Assembly (NCBI GenBank): GCA_910586255.1
Contig: CAJUHR010000036.1
Span: forward strand, 1 to 40,191
Direction: 5' to 3'
DNA length: 40,191 bases
Source of the DNA: an uncultured Lachnospiraceae bacterium
Lineage (GTDB): Bacteria > Bacillota > Clostridia > Lachnospirales > Lachnospiraceae
Numbering within the stretch: position 1 is the stretch's first letter; each line of letters starts with the position of its first letter. Shown piece by piece: positions 1 through 6,867 of this stretch. The position numbers and the translations under genes are program-made. The notes below the pieces were generated by a model, which ran no database searches, was not told the DNA's origin, and saw nothing but the letters and a program-made list of their open reading frames with translations.

Positions 1-459
1 TTGTTTGTTGTGTGCTTAAGATAATGGATACCCTCTACTTTTCATTTTCAATCTTTTCCTCCTCCATTTTGACACATTTTCCCCTTTTTTTGATTCCAAC
101 CTGGAATCCATCACAGAAAACCTTGCGGGCCATCCGAACCGGCAAAGCCCATCCGGTACTGCTCTGCCAAAATTTTGCAAAACAGTAATGTCATCCGGCT
201 CTCCGCTCTCAAAGGGCTTTACTCCCTGCCTTTTTCTGTACCAAAGCACAAAAATCCGCAGGGCGCTTCTGCTCTCCTTAGAGGAGCATGGGATACCGTC
301 TGGCTCTGCCGTTTCCGGCGGCGCAGGCAGGCTCTCTGCTTCATACCTTTCTCCCGCCTAAAGGCTGCCTTCCGACATATGTCGTTGACAGGATTTCCTT
401 CTGGCAAAAATCAAAGTATGCTGATGGATTCCACGTTTTCCTCATTCTGAGAGACACGT
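1..459. other. gene-free flank with structured GC-rich sequence
   Basis: I see no convincing gene here. The only long frames (minus 16-249 and plus 175-450) lack ribosome binding sites and recognisable motifs. Read on the minus strand, the stretch has several small hairpins (for example CTCCT-CTA-AGGAG near 267-280) and words shared with the RNA at 460-668, such as CCAGACGGT and GCCGCCGGAA. It could be the 3' part of that RNA, a decayed second copy, or a dispersed intergenic repeat; sequence alone does not decide. Confidence 0.35.
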
Positions 460-668
460 GACAGGTGTCGTTTGATCGCTTTACCACTAAGCAACGGCTT
501 TTCACCGGCGGGATTCGAACCCGCGTAAATCAAGTCATTTGACAATCTTCAGTCCCTAACTGAGCGTCATTTCATGCTTCCGGCGGCATACCGTACTGCA
601 AAAGCAGCGGCACCGTCTGGTTCAAATGCCACGACTGTGAGCCGGAACCATCACCTCTTCGGTGTCTA
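460..668 (-). ncRNA. Y RNA-like (YrlA-type) non-coding RNA with permuted tRNA-like core
   Basis: On the minus strand, in order, are: one side of a closing stem TTGAT (533-529); a perfect T-arm GCGGG-TTCGAAT-CCCGC (524-508); a short hairpin CGG-TGAAAAG-CCG (507-495) where a tRNA has its acceptor stem; a D-arm GCTT-AGTGGTA-AAGC (492-478) with the GG pair; and the closing strand ATCAA (476-472). T-arm before D-arm is the reverse of a tRNA and matches bacterial Y RNAs, in which the Ro-binding stem replaces the anticodon arm. The 5' part (about 668-540) folds into further stems: CACC/GGTG, TTCCGGC/GCCGGAA enclosing GGCAT/ATGCC and CTGC-TTTT-GCAG, and TCAGT/ACTGA. AGGTG near 655 could pair with CACCT near 464 to close the whole molecule. 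Ends are estimates; no clear terminator is seen. No Ro60/TROVE gene lies in the window, so the Y RNA identity rests on structure. A canonical tRNA and a tmRNA were considered and rejected. Confidence 0.6.
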
Positions 669-697
669 TATCCTACCATGGAAGGAAAAAAATATCA

Positions 698-734
698 TTT
701 CAAAAACACTGCGAGGTTTTTGTTGTTTTTGAAA
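698..734. promoter_or_regulatory. 10-bp inverted repeat, candidate WYL operator
   Basis: TTTCAAAAAC at 698-707 and its exact reverse complement GTTTTTGAAA at 725-734 are separated by 17 bp. The repeat lies between the divergent tRNA-like RNA and the first WYL gene, and its right half overlaps the likely -35 element of the WYL promoter. WYL proteins are commonly DNA-binding regulators that control adjacent genes, so this is a plausible operator. That role is an inference. Confidence 0.5.
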
Positions 735-751
735 CCAATTTTTTGTATACT
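723..751 (+). promoter_or_regulatory. probable sigma-A promoter of WYL gene pair
   Basis: TTGTTT at 723-728 and TATACT at 746-751 are spaced 17 bp. This leaves a leader of about 85-95 nt before the ATG at 846. The -35 hexamer is only moderately conserved and sits inside the right half of the inverted repeat. Confidence 0.45.
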
Positions 752-845
752 TAGCAGAAGCAGCCATACACCTGCAGGCGGCACATACCCATAAACGGAA
801 GGGATGCGCCTGTTTCCATAAAGAACTATTCATAAACAAACCAAT

Positions 846-2132
846 ATGTCCGAATACAAAGAGCTGATCAAACAATTTGACAAAATCCGTTCCTATGTGC
901 GGGATTTCTATGTCTTTGGCTTCAAGACCAGAGACGATTTTTGCGAAAAAAGCGGCCGAACCTATGACAACCAGCGCCGCCGCATGGAAAGCTGGTTCTC
1001 TGACTACATACGCGCAGACTTAAACGGCCACAAAAAATCCGTGTTTCTCACTCTGGATTCCAGCCGTATGGATGTGAACCCCTTATATCAGGCCTGGAAA
1101 TCCAAGACCTTCACTGGCAATGCCATCTCCCTGCGTTTTTTCCTCTCCGACCTTCTTCGTGACGGCAGTTTCAAAAGTCTGGAGACCATTGCCGATGAGC
1201 TGCAGGCCCGATATCACTGTCTTTTTGACACCCAGACCATTCGCCGGAAGCTGGCTTTCTATGAAAAGGAAGGGCTGATCACCCGAAAGAAGGAAGGAAA
1301 GCAGTACCTTTACAGCGGCAAAGCTTCCCTTATCCATACTCACCCCAGCCTGTTTCCGGCTCTCTGGCTGGCTGTCAGCTTTTTCCAGGGCGTTGCTCCC
1401 TTTGGTTTTATCGGCAGTACGATCCTGGATTTCTGGAATCGGAAAAATGAGGTGTTCCGTTTCCGCAGCGATTATCTGATTCACACCCTGGAGGATGAGA
1501 TTCTTCTTCCTATTTTGCGTGCCATGGAGCAGAAATATCAGATCCGTATCAACGTCAGAAGCACAAAGCATGCTTCCGGCCTGCCCTCACATTCCACCGG
1601 CTGCACTGTCACCTCTCTGACGGTGACGCCCTTAAAAATTCTCACCAGCACCCAGACCGGCCGAAGATATCTTTGCGCCTGGCAGGAGCGCTCATGCCGC
1701 TTATCCACCTTCCGCCTTGACTCTGTTCAAAATGTGGAGCTGCTGGCGCCGGATAATCTCTACGATGCCCATATGGACGCCCTTTCTCATGTCCTTCCCT
1801 GTGTCTGGGGTGTATCCTTTGGTAATCTGCCCGGACGCGGACCCGAAACCGTCACCATGGAAATCTGTCTTGATGAACAGGAAGAGGATTTTATTCTCAC
1901 CCGCCTCCAAAGAGAAGGCCGGGGCGGCTCTCTTAGGCGCATAAAGCCCGGACTGTATGAATACACCCGCCTCTGCGCGGACGCCGCAGAGCTTTTGCCC
2001 TGGGCCAAAAGCTTTACCGGAAGAGTCCGCTCCTTTTGCTGCTCCAATGCTGATGTTGAAAAAAGATTCTGGAATGACATGCAGAAAATGCAGGAATATT
2101 ATGGTCATTGTTCCCGGGAAGTCCATGGATAG
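846..2132 (+). CDS. WYL-domain transcriptional regulator, first of a pair
   Basis: The protein has 428 aa. Residues about 90-150 look like a winged helix (SLETIADELQARY, then TIRRKLAFYEKEGLI, then a basic wing KEGKQYLY). About residues 215-315 form a diverged WYL domain (VTPLKILTST, RRYLCAWQ, FRLDSVQNVELL). The rest resembles the WCX extension. WYL domains are Sm-fold modules thought to sense nucleic-acid or nucleotide ligands, and such proteins usually act as transcription regulators. No strong ribosome binding site precedes the ATG at 846, but it is the first start in frame after the promoter. The next gene begins 37 bp downstream and also encodes a WYL protein, so the two may act as a heteromer. 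The divergent neighbour is the tRNA-like RNA; control of that RNA is inferred from position only. Confidence 0.75.
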   Translation: MSEYKELIKQFDKIRSYVRDFYVFGFKTRDDFCEKSGRTYDNQRRRMESWFSDYIRADLNGHKKSVFLTLDSSRMDVNPLYQAWKSKTFTGNAISLRFFLSDLLRDGSFKSLETIADELQARYHCLFDTQTIRRKLAFYEKEGLITRKKEGKQYLYSGKASLIHTHPSLFPALWLAVSFFQGVAPFGFIGSTILDFWNRKNEVFRFRSDYLIHTLEDEILLPILRAMEQKYQIRINVRSTKHASGLPSHSTGCTVTSLTVTPLKILTSTQTGRRYLCAWQERSCRLSTFRLDSVQNVELLAPDNLYDAHMDALSHVLPCVWGVSFGNLPGRGPETVTMEICLDEQEEDFILTRLQREGRGGSLRRIKPGLYEYTRLCADAAELLPWAKSFTGRVRSFCCSNADVEKRFWNDMQKMQEYYGHCSREVHG

Positions 2133-2169
2133 TAATATAAAATCTCATTTAAAGGAGAACCCGACCAAC

Positions 2170-3189
2170 ATGAAAAACCATGATTTCTCTCTTTTTTCTG
2201 AACTTTATACCTGTTATTATCAGGTGGTGGCCCGGATTCTTAGCGAAGCTGCCCACCACCCCCTCACCCGCATCCAGATAGAAAAGCTGGCCCGTCAATA
2301 CGGCTATGATGAGAGTGTCCTTGCCATTGTCCCCCGTCTGATTCAGGGAGACTGGCCGTTTTTGCGGGAGAGCGGACATACTTCCCAAACCTACACCTCG
2401 GTTTTAAAACAGGAGCCCTTTCCCCAGTCCCTCACCAATCTGCAGAGATCCTGGCTGAAGGCACTGACCATGGATACACGGTTCCGGCTTTTTTTCACAG
2501 ACGCACAGCTTGAAGAGCTTAGGGAGGCACTCTCCGACATTGCTCCCCTTTACCGCACATCGGATTTCTGCCTTTTTGATCAGTACGGAGACCATGACCC
2601 TTTTTCAAGTGTCATGTACCGGGAGCACATGCAGATCCTTCTAGGCGCTGTCTGCGAGCATGAATTTTTGTCCGTTTCCTACCTTTCCCGCAAGGGAAAA
2701 ATCCTTACCCACACCTGGCTGCCCTGCCGCCTGGAATACGGACAGCGGGACGGAAAATTTCGTCTCTACGGCATGGCCTTTAATAAGACAGGCAAAAAAC
2801 GGATGGATGTCTTAAATGTGGCCCGCATCCTTTCCCTCAAAAAAACAGGCAGGTATTACCCTGCCTCTGTTAACGTGGATTCCTTTCTTGACCGTTCCCT
2901 GTGTGAGCAGCCGCTGATTCTGGAGATCACCACCCAGCAAAACGCCCTGGAACGGGCCATGCTCCACTTCTCCTGCTATCAGAAAAAGGTGGAGCGACTG
3001 GAGGATAAAAATACCTACCGCTGCACCATCTACTACGACAAGCGCTGGGAAACAGAGCTTCTGATTCAGGTGCTCTCCTTCGGCCCGGTGGTAAAGGTAT
3101 TGGGGCCGGAGTCTTTTCTGGAGCAGATGATAGAGCGGGTTCACAGACAGTCACTGCTCACGGACGAAATGTCCGATGCGTCCTCTTGA
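2170..3189 (+). CDS. WYL-domain regulator, second of a pair
   Basis: The ATG at 2170 gives 339 aa and is preceded by AAAGGAGA at 2151-2158; an in-frame ATG at 2125 overlaps the end of the upstream gene but has no such site. N-terminal residues 1-65 are helical and may form a reduced helix-turn-helix (LTRIQIEKLARQYGYDES). Residues about 150-230 carry the WYL domain (LLGAVCEHEFLSVSY, LPCRLEYGQRDGKFRLYG, DVLNVARILSLK). The C-terminus (LILEITTQQNALERAM, LLIQVLSFGPVVKVLGP) matches the WCX extension. It is cotranscribed with the upstream WYL gene. Tandem non-identical WYL genes are common in Clostridia, and one partner often has a weak DNA-binding part, which fits an obligate pair. Confidence 0.75.
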   Translation: MKNHDFSLFSELYTCYYQVVARILSEAAHHPLTRIQIEKLARQYGYDESVLAIVPRLIQGDWPFLRESGHTSQTYTSVLKQEPFPQSLTNLQRSWLKALTMDTRFRLFFTDAQLEELREALSDIAPLYRTSDFCLFDQYGDHDPFSSVMYREHMQILLGAVCEHEFLSVSYLSRKGKILTHTWLPCRLEYGQRDGKFRLYGMAFNKTGKKRMDVLNVARILSLKKTGRYYPASVNVDSFLDRSLCEQPLILEITTQQNALERAMLHFSCYQKKVERLEDKNTYRCTIYYDKRWETELLIQVLSFGPVVKVLGPESFLEQMIERVHRQSLLTDEMSDASS

Positions 3190-3258
3190 CCAATTATTTC
3201 ATGACAGCTCCTTACCTTGGTATAGATACTCGCAAAGCAAGCACTTCTTACGGATCAA

Positions 3259-4050
3259 TCAAAAAAACCGGGACAAATACTCCACTCCGCGAAGGAGCCC
3301 GTCCCTCTCAATGGAATCCGTGACAAAATCCGCAGCCGCTTTTACCTGGTCATTGCCGTTTCCCATGGCAATGCCGATACCCGCGTAGAGAATCATTGGA
3401 ATATCATTGTACCCGTCTCCGATAGCGGCGATTTCCCTTCGGGAATATCCGTAGTACTCCATGACCTTCTGGATTCCCAGCCGTTTATCGCCGCCCCTTG
3501 GCGTGATGTCATAGGCCCCGCCGTCATGCCAGCTGGTAATATCACACAGAGGAAGCCGGGACGCCAGAAATTCGGGAGTCAGCTTCTCGGAAAAGGGGCT
3601 CATCTGATAGACCGGATGAACAAGCCCCCGTTCCATGTGAGGCTCTACCGGAGGGATGGCCGTGCCGATCTGGGCCTGCAGCTTCTCAAGCTGAGGAGTG
3701 ACATGGCTGACATATAAGGCATCCTTTTCCATAAAAAGCAGAGAAAAGCCCAATTCCTTCTGCAAGGCAAGCATGGCCTGTACCTGAGAGACCGGGACAG
3801 GATTTTCATAGAAAGGAGAAAGGCGGCCGTCCAGGCAGAGACTGCCGTTTAACAGAACATAGCCGTCAAAAATAAGACCATCGAGAAGGTTCTCCTCCTG
3901 GATTTCCAGAAGATGCCTTCCGGTAGCGATAAAACAGCGAACGCCGTGGCCTCTGGCCAGGTCAATGGCCTGACGGGTCCCGGGGCGGATGCCCTTTTCC
4001 GTAAAATCTCTTAAAGTCCCGTCAATATCGAAAAAAATGGCTTTTATCAT
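3259..4050 (-). CDS. Cof-type HAD-superfamily phosphatase
   Basis: The protein has 263 aa, the usual size for Cof/YidA-type HAD hydrolases. Motif I is FFDIDGTL with the nucleophile Asp8 and acid/base Asp10; motif II is FIATGRH; motif IV is GDGYNDIPM followed by GIAMGNG, and the end DFVTDSIERDGL is typical of the family. These cytosolic enzymes dephosphorylate sugar phosphates or related small molecules; the substrate cannot be named. Its ribosome binding site AAGGAGAAGGG overlaps the stop codon of the upstream HipA-like kinase gene, 17 bp away, so the two are probably translationally coupled. Confidence 0.85.
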   Translation of the reverse strand: MIKAIFFDIDGTLRDFTEKGIRPGTRQAIDLARGHGVRCFIATGRHLLEIQEENLLDGLIFDGYVLLNGSLCLDGRLSPFYENPVPVSQVQAMLALQKELGFSLLFMEKDALYVSHVTPQLEKLQAQIGTAIPPVEPHMERGLVHPVYQMSPFSEKLTPEFLASRLPLCDITSWHDGGAYDITPRGGDKRLGIQKVMEYYGYSRREIAAIGDGYNDIPMILYAGIGIAMGNGNDQVKAAADFVTDSIERDGLLRGVEYLSRFF

Positions 4051-4067
4051 AAGTTATCCCTTCTCCT

Positions 4068-5177
4068 TTAAATGTTTCCACAAGTCCGAAGCCGTCTCCC
4101 CCGCTCCAGCACCGCTTCCCACTGCTCTTCCCCCAGGCTCTCTGGTCTTGTCATCTCAAACAGCCCTTCCAGGGAAAGCTGCTCTTCCTCCTGAGCTCTC
4201 ACAGCAGCCTCCCACAGAGTCATCTCTTTCTCCGTGGTCTGCGACATCACATTCCTTCCGGTCGAAAATGCATGGTCATGGTCGAACAGCGGACAGTACC
4301 CGGTCAGCTTCCCCGTGTCATTCTCCATAAAAAATCCCCAGTTCTGCCCATGCCGGTCATCATTATTTAACAGATAATCCCCAATCTGCATCTGCCGATA
4401 AGCCTTTTTGTCCACTTTTACTGCCTCCTCATAGGGACTGCATCCATAACTCTCACAGAAAACAGAAAATTCTTCAAATGTCACCAGAGAAATTTCCTCA
4501 CTGGTAAATACATGGGATTTTACCATCCGTTCCCCCACACCAGCCAGCCATTCTCTCCGCTCCCGGGACAGATAACCCCGCAGCTCTTCCTCGCCGGACT
4601 CCTCATAGGAAACATGGGAAATCCCAAGAGTCTTGAGGATCTGGGAAGCCGCAAGCTCGTACCGCCCGACCTTGTGCAGCCACAGCCCATCCTTCCCCCG
4701 GATCCATCCCTTTGCGCTGACCCCTAAGGTAGTCAGCTCCGGCGTATGAATCATCAGCCTTTTCTTTGCCAAACCGCCTGAGAATAACCCCCGCCCGTCC
4801 CTTTTTTGGTACGTATTACTCCCTGACAAGGCCAGCTCTGCCAGATAAAGGCTCAGTTCATTCTGAAACAGATTTACATCCTCCCAGCTTTTGTCATCCC
4901 CCTCTTCCCGTATCCAGTAAGCATCCGTAAGGCTCAAACCACGGCACGCCTTGCAAACGGCATACCGGTTTGTCTGAGAAAAACGCAAAGAATTCAAAAT
5001 TTCCTTCGCATAGCTCCTTCCCATAGATAAAGTCCGGTTCGATGCCCACTCCACAAAATCCGGAAAACCCAGCACCTCCCTGCGCATCCCAAAAGGAAGT
5101 CTGTCAAAGTCCAGTATCTTGCAGGCGCCGCTCTCCGATATATCCAGCACAGGAGAATTTTTCAGCATCAGCTGCAT
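4068..5177 (-). CDS. HipA-like protein kinase, stand-alone
   Basis: The protein has 369 aa. Near residues 270-281 it has NNDDRHGQNWGF, matching the catalytic loop of HipA_C kinases (N-x-DRH-x-x-N), and about 20 residues on FDHDHAF, in the place of the magnesium-binding DFD/DFG-like motif. The N-terminal half is unassigned (conserved-looking stretches PFGMRREVLGFPDFVEWASNR and KRLMIHTPELTTLGVSAKGW). There is no adjacent HipB-type antitoxin gene, and the protein is shorter than classical HipA (about 440 aa). The start is supported by AGGGGGGAG just upstream. It precedes and is coupled to a HAD phosphatase gene, giving a kinase-phosphatase pair. The kinase fold is well supported; a toxin role is not shown. 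Confidence 0.65.
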   Translation of the reverse strand: MQLMLKNSPVLDISESGACKILDFDRLPFGMRREVLGFPDFVEWASNRTLSMGRSYAKEILNSLRFSQTNRYAVCKACRGLSLTDAYWIREEGDDKSWEDVNLFQNELSLYLAELALSGSNTYQKRDGRGLFSGGLAKKRLMIHTPELTTLGVSAKGWIRGKDGLWLHKVGRYELAASQILKTLGISHVSYEESGEEELRGYLSRERREWLAGVGERMVKSHVFTSEEISLVTFEEFSVFCESYGCSPYEEAVKVDKKAYRQMQIGDYLLNNDDRHGQNWGFFMENDTGKLTGYCPLFDHDHAFSTGRNVMSQTTEKEMTLWEAAVRAQEEEQLSLEGLFEMTRPESLGEEQWEAVLERGRRLRTCGNI

Positions 5178-5220
5178 ATTGCTCCCCCCTTCCTCTGTCC
5201 ATTATAATATATATCTGTAA

Positions 5221-5322
5221 TTTATCAATGAAGAAACCGAGTATTTATGGCAGGGTGATGCCAATTATTGGAGCGGGCAGGCTCCTGTGCTGTTCCCGAT
5301 TTGCGGAAGTTTAAGGAAAAAG
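5221..5322 (+). pseudogene. fragment of aldose 1-epimerase (LacX-type) gene
   Basis: Frame 5221-5322 encodes EYLWQGDANYWSGQAPVLF followed by PICGSLR, a strongly recognisable N-terminal segment (usually residues 30-60) of the LacX-type aldose epimerase family. A stop codon lies just before it at 5218-5220, and the frame then runs into unrelated sequence. Only about 34 codons survive, so this is debris of a lost gene. Confidence 0.7.
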
Positions 5323-5440
5323 CCGCGCCAGCTTTATGGGCGGAGACCAGGATCGGTTCCTGGAATCCATGGCAGAAGCCGCTGGCGCGGTTATCGACTA
5401 TATGGGAGAAAAGAATATACCATATGATTGTAAAATCCTT
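5323..5440 (+). other. unidentified coding-like fragment with inverted repeat
   Basis: The frame from 5324 reads SRASFMGGDQDRFLESMAEA and on to GEKNIPYD, which looks like real protein but is in a different frame from the epimerase fragment and has no start of its own. It ends where the antisense of the truncated transporter begins. CCGCGCCAGC (5323-5332) and its exact reverse complement (5381-5390) flank the middle, with an internal CCAGGA/TCCTGG hairpin. This is probably a deletion junction. I could not name the source gene. Confidence 0.35.
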
Positions 5441-6019
5441 TTACATCCAGATCATCGGCACAAATACCGCTACTGCAATAATGCTGGCAAGGCCTTCCAA
5501 AAGCCCCCACTTAAAAATATCCTTTGGAGTATAATGTCCTCCCTCCATGACAAAGGCCAGAATCGGGGTGGCCATGGGAGTCAAACAGCAGATTCCGCTT
5601 CCAAAAAGGGTAGCCATCACATATCCGTAAGGCTCAATGCCCATAGTTTCGGCAATGGCGATACCGATAGGTGCCATCAGGGCTGCTGAACCGCTGCACA
5701 CAGAGGACATGACAGCACCGGACAAAATGGCTACCACCTGAATGCTTTTTTCGCTTTTTCCGGTGAGCTTTACAATGGAATTGCCCATCCATCCGGCAAA
5801 TCCGGTATGGAACATGCCGCCTCCGATAATCATCATTCCTGCCATCAGCACAATGGATGTGGAAGCATAATAGGTAAACAAAGATTTAAAGGGAACCGTC
5901 CCGATCAGGGCCACGGCGACAGCCCCGATGGTGGCTACGACCGCATTGGGAAAACGAGGGCTGAAAAACATATAGGTAACAACTAAAATAATAATGGCAG
6001 TGAGTAAGGTCTGTGACAT
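5441..6019 (-). pseudogene. half-length SLC13/DASS-type anion transporter
   Basis: The protein has 192 aa with five or six membrane segments. It contains STSIVLMAGMMIIGGGMF, SSVCSGSAALMAPIGIA and GSGICCLTPMATPI, resembling one repeat unit of divalent-anion:sodium symporters, which normally have 400-500 aa. The frame stops at the edge of the gene debris at 5440, so the second half was probably lost. It follows the metallo-hydrolase gene by 26 bp with the same orientation and looks like the second gene of that operon. A functional dimer of half-size subunits is possible but less likely. Confidence 0.5.
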
Positions 6020-6045
6020 TTTCTTTATATCCTTTCTGCTTTAGA

Positions 6046-6867
6046 TTAATTGCCTGCTTCCATAAATTCTTTAAAGCTGTTGGTCAAGGTATCTACGAAA
6101 TTCTTCCACTCATCCGTATTGATAAAGGGATTGGTATCCGGATCTTTCAGCATGGCCTCCCTCTTTTTCAGAGTTTCGTTCTGCCGGGGATGATTGCCCA
6201 GAACAATGTCAACCGGGATATCCCGGACTCTTTGCAGGGATTTCAGAAATGTCTCCCTCATAGACAGAGGAAGCCGGTCTGCCAGCAGTTTTTCCCGATA
6301 TAAAGTATTGAATCCAGCTCCTCCGAAATATCCCACATGATAGGTCTTTCCGTTTTCTGTGGTGTCAAAGAAAAAACTCATCACCCCCGGTGAATGCCCG
6401 GGAGTCAGAAGGCACCGGATTCGGGTGTTGCCAAGAGTAATTTCATCTCCATCCTCCAGCTCCACATCAGGAGTGAACAAGGATGCATAAGGGTTGGGAT
6501 TGGCCTTCATATATACCAGCTCCGGACGGTCGCGCATAATGTCTGCCCCTGCCTTGCTGATCACCAATTTACAGCCATATAAATCCTTAAAATCATTGGC
6601 TGCTCCAATATGGTCAAAATGCTCGTGAGAATGGATCAGGTATTTGATATCCCTAGGATTAAAGCCTGCCTCCCATATGGCCTGGACGAGAAGATGGATG
6701 GAGTGCTGAAAACCGCTGTCAAACATGATCAGGCCTTCTCCCGTATCAATCAGGTGGGAACATACCTTGGAGTCCCCGATATAATACACATTTCCTGCAA
6801 TGCAAAAGGGCTTTACATAGTACCTGGAGGGATAATGGTAATAGTCCAGGTTTTTTGTCTGCTGCAT
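6046..6867 (-). CDS. metallo-beta-lactamase-fold hydrolase, B3-like
   Basis: The protein has 273 aa. The zinc motif is H-x-H-x-D-H at residues 81-86 (HSHEHFDH), with a further His in LTPGHSPG near residue 160 and a last His in VLGNHPRQN, the pattern of subclass B3-like enzymes. No signal peptide is present, so it is probably a cytosolic hydrolase rather than a secreted antibiotic lactamase. The ATG at 6867 is preceded by GGAG 9 nt upstream. Its first codons overlap by 33 bp with the start of a divergent LysR-type gene. The truncated SLC13-type gene follows. Regulation by the LysR neighbour is likely from position; the substrate is unknown. Confidence 0.75.
   Translation of the reverse strand: MQQTKNLDYYHYPSRYYVKPFCIAGNVYYIGDSKVCSHLIDTGEGLIMFDSGFQHSIHLLVQAIWEAGFNPRDIKYLIHSHEHFDHIGAANDFKDLYGCKLVISKAGADIMRDRPELVYMKANPNPYASLFTPDVELEDGDEITLGNTRIRCLLTPGHSPGVMSFFFDTTENGKTYHVGYFGGAGFNTLYREKLLADRLPLSMRETFLKSLQRVRDIPVDIVLGNHPRQNETLKKREAMLKDPDTNPFINTDEWKNFVDTLTNSFKEFMEAGN

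Noticed and set aside
16..249. Minus-strand 77-aa open frame
   Set aside because: It has no ribosome binding site and no recognised motifs, and it lies in hairpin-rich sequence; probably chance.
472..560. Ordinary tRNA gene on the minus strand
   Set aside because: The T-arm precedes the D-arm, there is no 7-bp acceptor stem, no anticodon arm between them and no CCA. The order fits a permuted tRNA mimic, not a tRNA.
460..668. Permuted (two-piece) tmRNA
   Set aside because: Two-piece tmRNA genes also place the T-arm before the D-arm, but the acceptor stem here is only 3 bp with a closed 7-nt loop, there is no CCA and no tag reading frame; Firmicutes normally have one-piece tmRNA.
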